From CAZMFZ01 sp964565665 (GTDB taxonomy: Bacteria > Bacteroidota > Bacteroidia > Cytophagales > UBA9547), in assembly GCA_964565665.1 (NCBI GenBank), contig CAZMFZ010000001.1, forward strand, positions 9,223 through 73,222: a DNA stretch of 64,000 nucleotides, in the 5' to 3' direction. Position 1 is the first letter of the stretch, and each line of letters begins with the position of its first letter. This document shows, one piece after another, positions 62,269 to 64,000 of this stretch. Position numbers and translations under genes: made by a program. The notes under the pieces are model-generated. The model made no database searches. It saw nothing but the letters and a program-made list of their open reading frames with translations, and was not told the origin of the DNA.

Positions 62269-63360
62269 TTAATTTAGACATTCTAAAAGAAAAGTTTCAT
62301 ACTTTTTACATATTACCGGCCAAGAAAATTCATGTTCAATTTTGTAGAGATTATTGGCAATTTTACTCTGAACAAATTCATTTTTATCTATAGTAGCTAT
62401 CAATTGCGAGACATCTGCAAAGTCTTCAAAATAATATGCGTCATTTCCCAACACAGAAACATTAAATATATTTTTATGTGCACAGATCAACGCGGAAGAA
62501 GCCATGGCTTCCAATAAAGAAGGGTTAGTACCGCCCACTGAGTGCCCGTGAAAATATAGTTTTGAGAAATATCGCAGGTTGTTAAGTATTTTGATGTCGT
62601 ATATTGCTCCTAAAAAAACTATTTGGGTGTGGTTTTTAAATTTATCCATGAGGTATTTTGCAAATAATGTTTTAAACCCACCAACAATTAATATTTTTCT
62701 TTTCACATTAGCCTCTACAACGCCATCTAATATAGTTTCTATATTGTTTTCTGGTTCTAATCGGGCAATTATAAGATCGTATTCCTTGGCGGTAATATTT
62801 AGATAATTGATTTGGGTGAAATCTGGATCGTAAAAGACGTGGGCTCCATAAGCTATGTAGTGTGATGTTTTTTTATAGCGACTGTACAAATATTTCTGGA
62901 TGCCGATCGAATCAGAGATCAAATGATCGCTTCGCTTCACCGCCCAAGCCTCTGCTAGATGCAAATACTTTTGTACAATCCATTTGTATTTGCTTCTTTT
63001 CCATTCTAATCCATCCATATTAGTGACAATACAAGTGTCTTTTGGGAAAAAAGGACTCCAAATAGAGCTGCTTGTGTAGCCTAATTGTAATATGATATCG
63101 TAATTTCGGTCTCTACTGTCTAAAATACAGTTTAGATCATAGATAAACTGACCAATGGTACCAGATATTATTTCAGGATCGTATTTGTGAATGATATTTA
63201 CATTGTTCCATATAGCTAATTGATAGGGGTGATTGTGCGAATTATAAACATATACTTCATGGTGATTATCTGCCAAATATTTTGACAGATATTCGGCAAA
63301 TTGCTCAAATCCTCCGTAATGGTTTGGTATTCCTCTAGTTCCTATAATTGCTACTTTCAT
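62269..63360 (-). CDS. DUF1972 glycosyltransferase (family 4)
   Basis: A 363-residue GT-B enzyme. The N-terminal DUF1972 domain is clear (MKVAIIGTRGIPNHYGGFEQFAEYL, then NMDGLEWKRSKY), and the C-terminal half binds the nucleotide sugar (ARLEPENNIETILDG, FLGAIYD, FHGHSVGGTNPSLLEAMAS with the E-x-x-A signature). DUF1972 enzymes, such as rhamnosyltransferases, build capsule or O-antigen units. It lies 5 bp downstream of the ligase/polymerase gene and 6 bp before the epimerase, clearly one operon. Confidence 0.92.
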   Translation of the reverse strand: MKVAIIGTRGIPNHYGGFEQFAEYLSKYLADNHHEVYVYNSHNHPYQLAIWNNVNIIHKYDPEIISGTIGQFIYDLNCILDSRDRNYDIILQLGYTSSSIWSPFFPKDTCIVTNMDGLEWKRSKYKWIVQKYLHLAEAWAVKRSDHLISDSIGIQKYLYSRYKKTSHYIAYGAHVFYDPDFTQINYLNITAKEYDLIIARLEPENNIETILDGVVEANVKRKILIVGGFKTLFAKYLMDKFKNHTQIVFLGAIYDIKILNNLRYFSKLYFHGHSVGGTNPSLLEAMASSALICAHKNIFNVSVLGNDAYYFEDFADVSQLIATIDKNEFVQSKIANNLYKIEHEFSWPVICKKYETFLLECLN

Positions 63361-63365
63361 GCCTT

Positions 63366-64000
63366 TTATTGAGAAAATATATTATTCCTATTAATTTTTA
63401 TTTGAGTTTGTATATAAACTAAAAATGGAATAAAAAATGCAATCACAAAAAAGCACTCTCTAAGACTAAATGGCATATCAAATAACATGTATATAGTAAT
63501 GCCATAATAAAAACTCCCCAGTAAAAAACTTATTTTTGATATAAATAGAGGGCAATACATTATAATAATAAACAATATAGTAAGAGGCACACCCCACAAA
63601 GCTGCATTGAATAAAAATTGATTGTGCGGCCTTGCATAATCATATTCTTTTAAATTAGGATAATGTAATTTATAATATTCCACAAAGAAAGAATTGGTCT
63701 TTCCTAAAGAAACACCTTTCCAAAAATGTTCTCTTACTATGTCTATTCCGACTTTATAAGAAAACATTCTGTTGGCCGCCCCATTGTATAATACACCATC
63801 GTTAAACTCAGAAGAAGTTCTTAAAATTTTATCCCGAAAAGTTGGTACGTACTCGAAGGAAGCAACAGCTATTAATATCATTAGTCCCAATATGGTTAAT
63901 TTATATGTTATTGAAATAGAATTGGTTTTATAAAGCATATAAATTGAAGTAGAATATAAGCAAAAAAGCCCTATCCTGGAACCCATAAAATGTATAAATA
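63366..64000 (-). CDS. O-antigen ligase/polymerase family protein (partial)
   Basis: The C-terminal part of a polytopic membrane protein; the frame is still open at the window edge, so the first portion is missing. Helices alternate with a periplasmic loop that contains RPHNQFLFNAALWGVP, the Wzy_C/WaaL-type motif. It would polymerise or ligate surface polysaccharide. The first in-window Met (63986) is not the start. It heads the operon with the glycosyltransferase and epimerase. Confidence 0.85.
   Translation of the reverse strand, partial: FIHFMGSRIGLFCLYSTSIYMLYKTNSISITYKLTILGLMILIAVASFEYVPTFRDKILRTSSEFNDGVLYNGAANRMFSYKVGIDIVREHFWKGVSLGKTNSFFVEYYKLHYPNLKEYDYARPHNQFLFNAALWGVPLTILFIIIMYCPLFISKISFLLGSFYYGITIYMLFDMPFSLRECFFVIAFFIPFLVYIQTQIKINRNNIFSQ

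Overview
The window is AT-rich, gene-dense DNA from a member of the Bacteroidota, most likely a gliding, secretion-competent lineage of the Cytophagia/Saprospiria/Chitinophagia kind. The signs are the gliding-motility ABC permease pair gldF-gldG, an OmpA protein with TPR and PD40-like repeats, SusC-style carboxypeptidase-regulatory plus DUF5686 and PorT-like barrels, MbnP lipoproteins, and promoters of the Bacteroidota form TTTG-(19-20 bp)-TAnnTTTG. No rRNA, tRNA, complete insertion sequence, prophage or CRISPR array was seen. Ten of the roughly sixty intact genes appear to start with GTG or TTG.

Layout. 1-840 has no intact gene: a terminator-like hairpin, a pair of 66-bp direct repeats, between them an array of eleven imperfect 16-bp palindromes spaced exactly 21 bp apart, and a decayed gene end. 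845-7400 holds a DUF418 membrane protein and a GH13 amylase, then an SDR, a short secreted protein and a class III aminotransferase divergent from a GntR/FCD regulator. 7741-14921 carries a DUF5686 outer-membrane protein, a DUF433/DUF5615 toxin-antitoxin pair with a broken antitoxin, pth, a TrpF-like protein, thioredoxin, bamD and rimO. 14922-16590 is a decay zone with a very AT-rich island and a possible T9SS sorting-tail remnant. 16590-27217 holds an M16 protease, gldF-gldG-DUF4340, a sugar dehydrogenase, pyrophosphatase, a rhodanese-thioredoxin lipoprotein and DUF983. 27242-34670 holds the OmpA/TPR protein, an aspartokinase with altered catalytic motifs, an ArgA-like GNAT, a 35-aa membrane peptide upstream of an SPFH protein, sucD and a small K+ channel.

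34.7-39.5 kb is a graveyard: truncated genes, a MITE-like element, a broken PIN-toxin module, a BLUF fragment, a dead retropepsin, a 41-bp tandem array and GGTTTAAACC-centred palindromes. 39.5-54.8 kb returns to housekeeping: proBA, an alpha/beta hydrolase and CBS pair, Uma2, rluD, queA, a Tat-exported GH1 beta-glucosidase, an ECF sigma/anti-sigma pair whose sigma gene is split by an amber codon, an M23 peptidase, miaA and a NodB deacetylase.

The most system-like region is 54.8-59.2 kb: a five-gene minus-strand operon of a small CNGKCH-motif membrane protein, two MbnP lipoproteins, a MauG/MbnH-type di-haem peroxidase and an outer-membrane barrel. It looks like a cell-surface copper-handling cluster in which the peroxidase may modify the MbnP proteins. 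A 7TM-DISM adenylate cyclase follows divergently. The last 2.7 kb is the end of a surface-polysaccharide locus (epimerase, DUF1972 glycosyltransferase, O-antigen ligase/polymerase, the last cut by the window edge).
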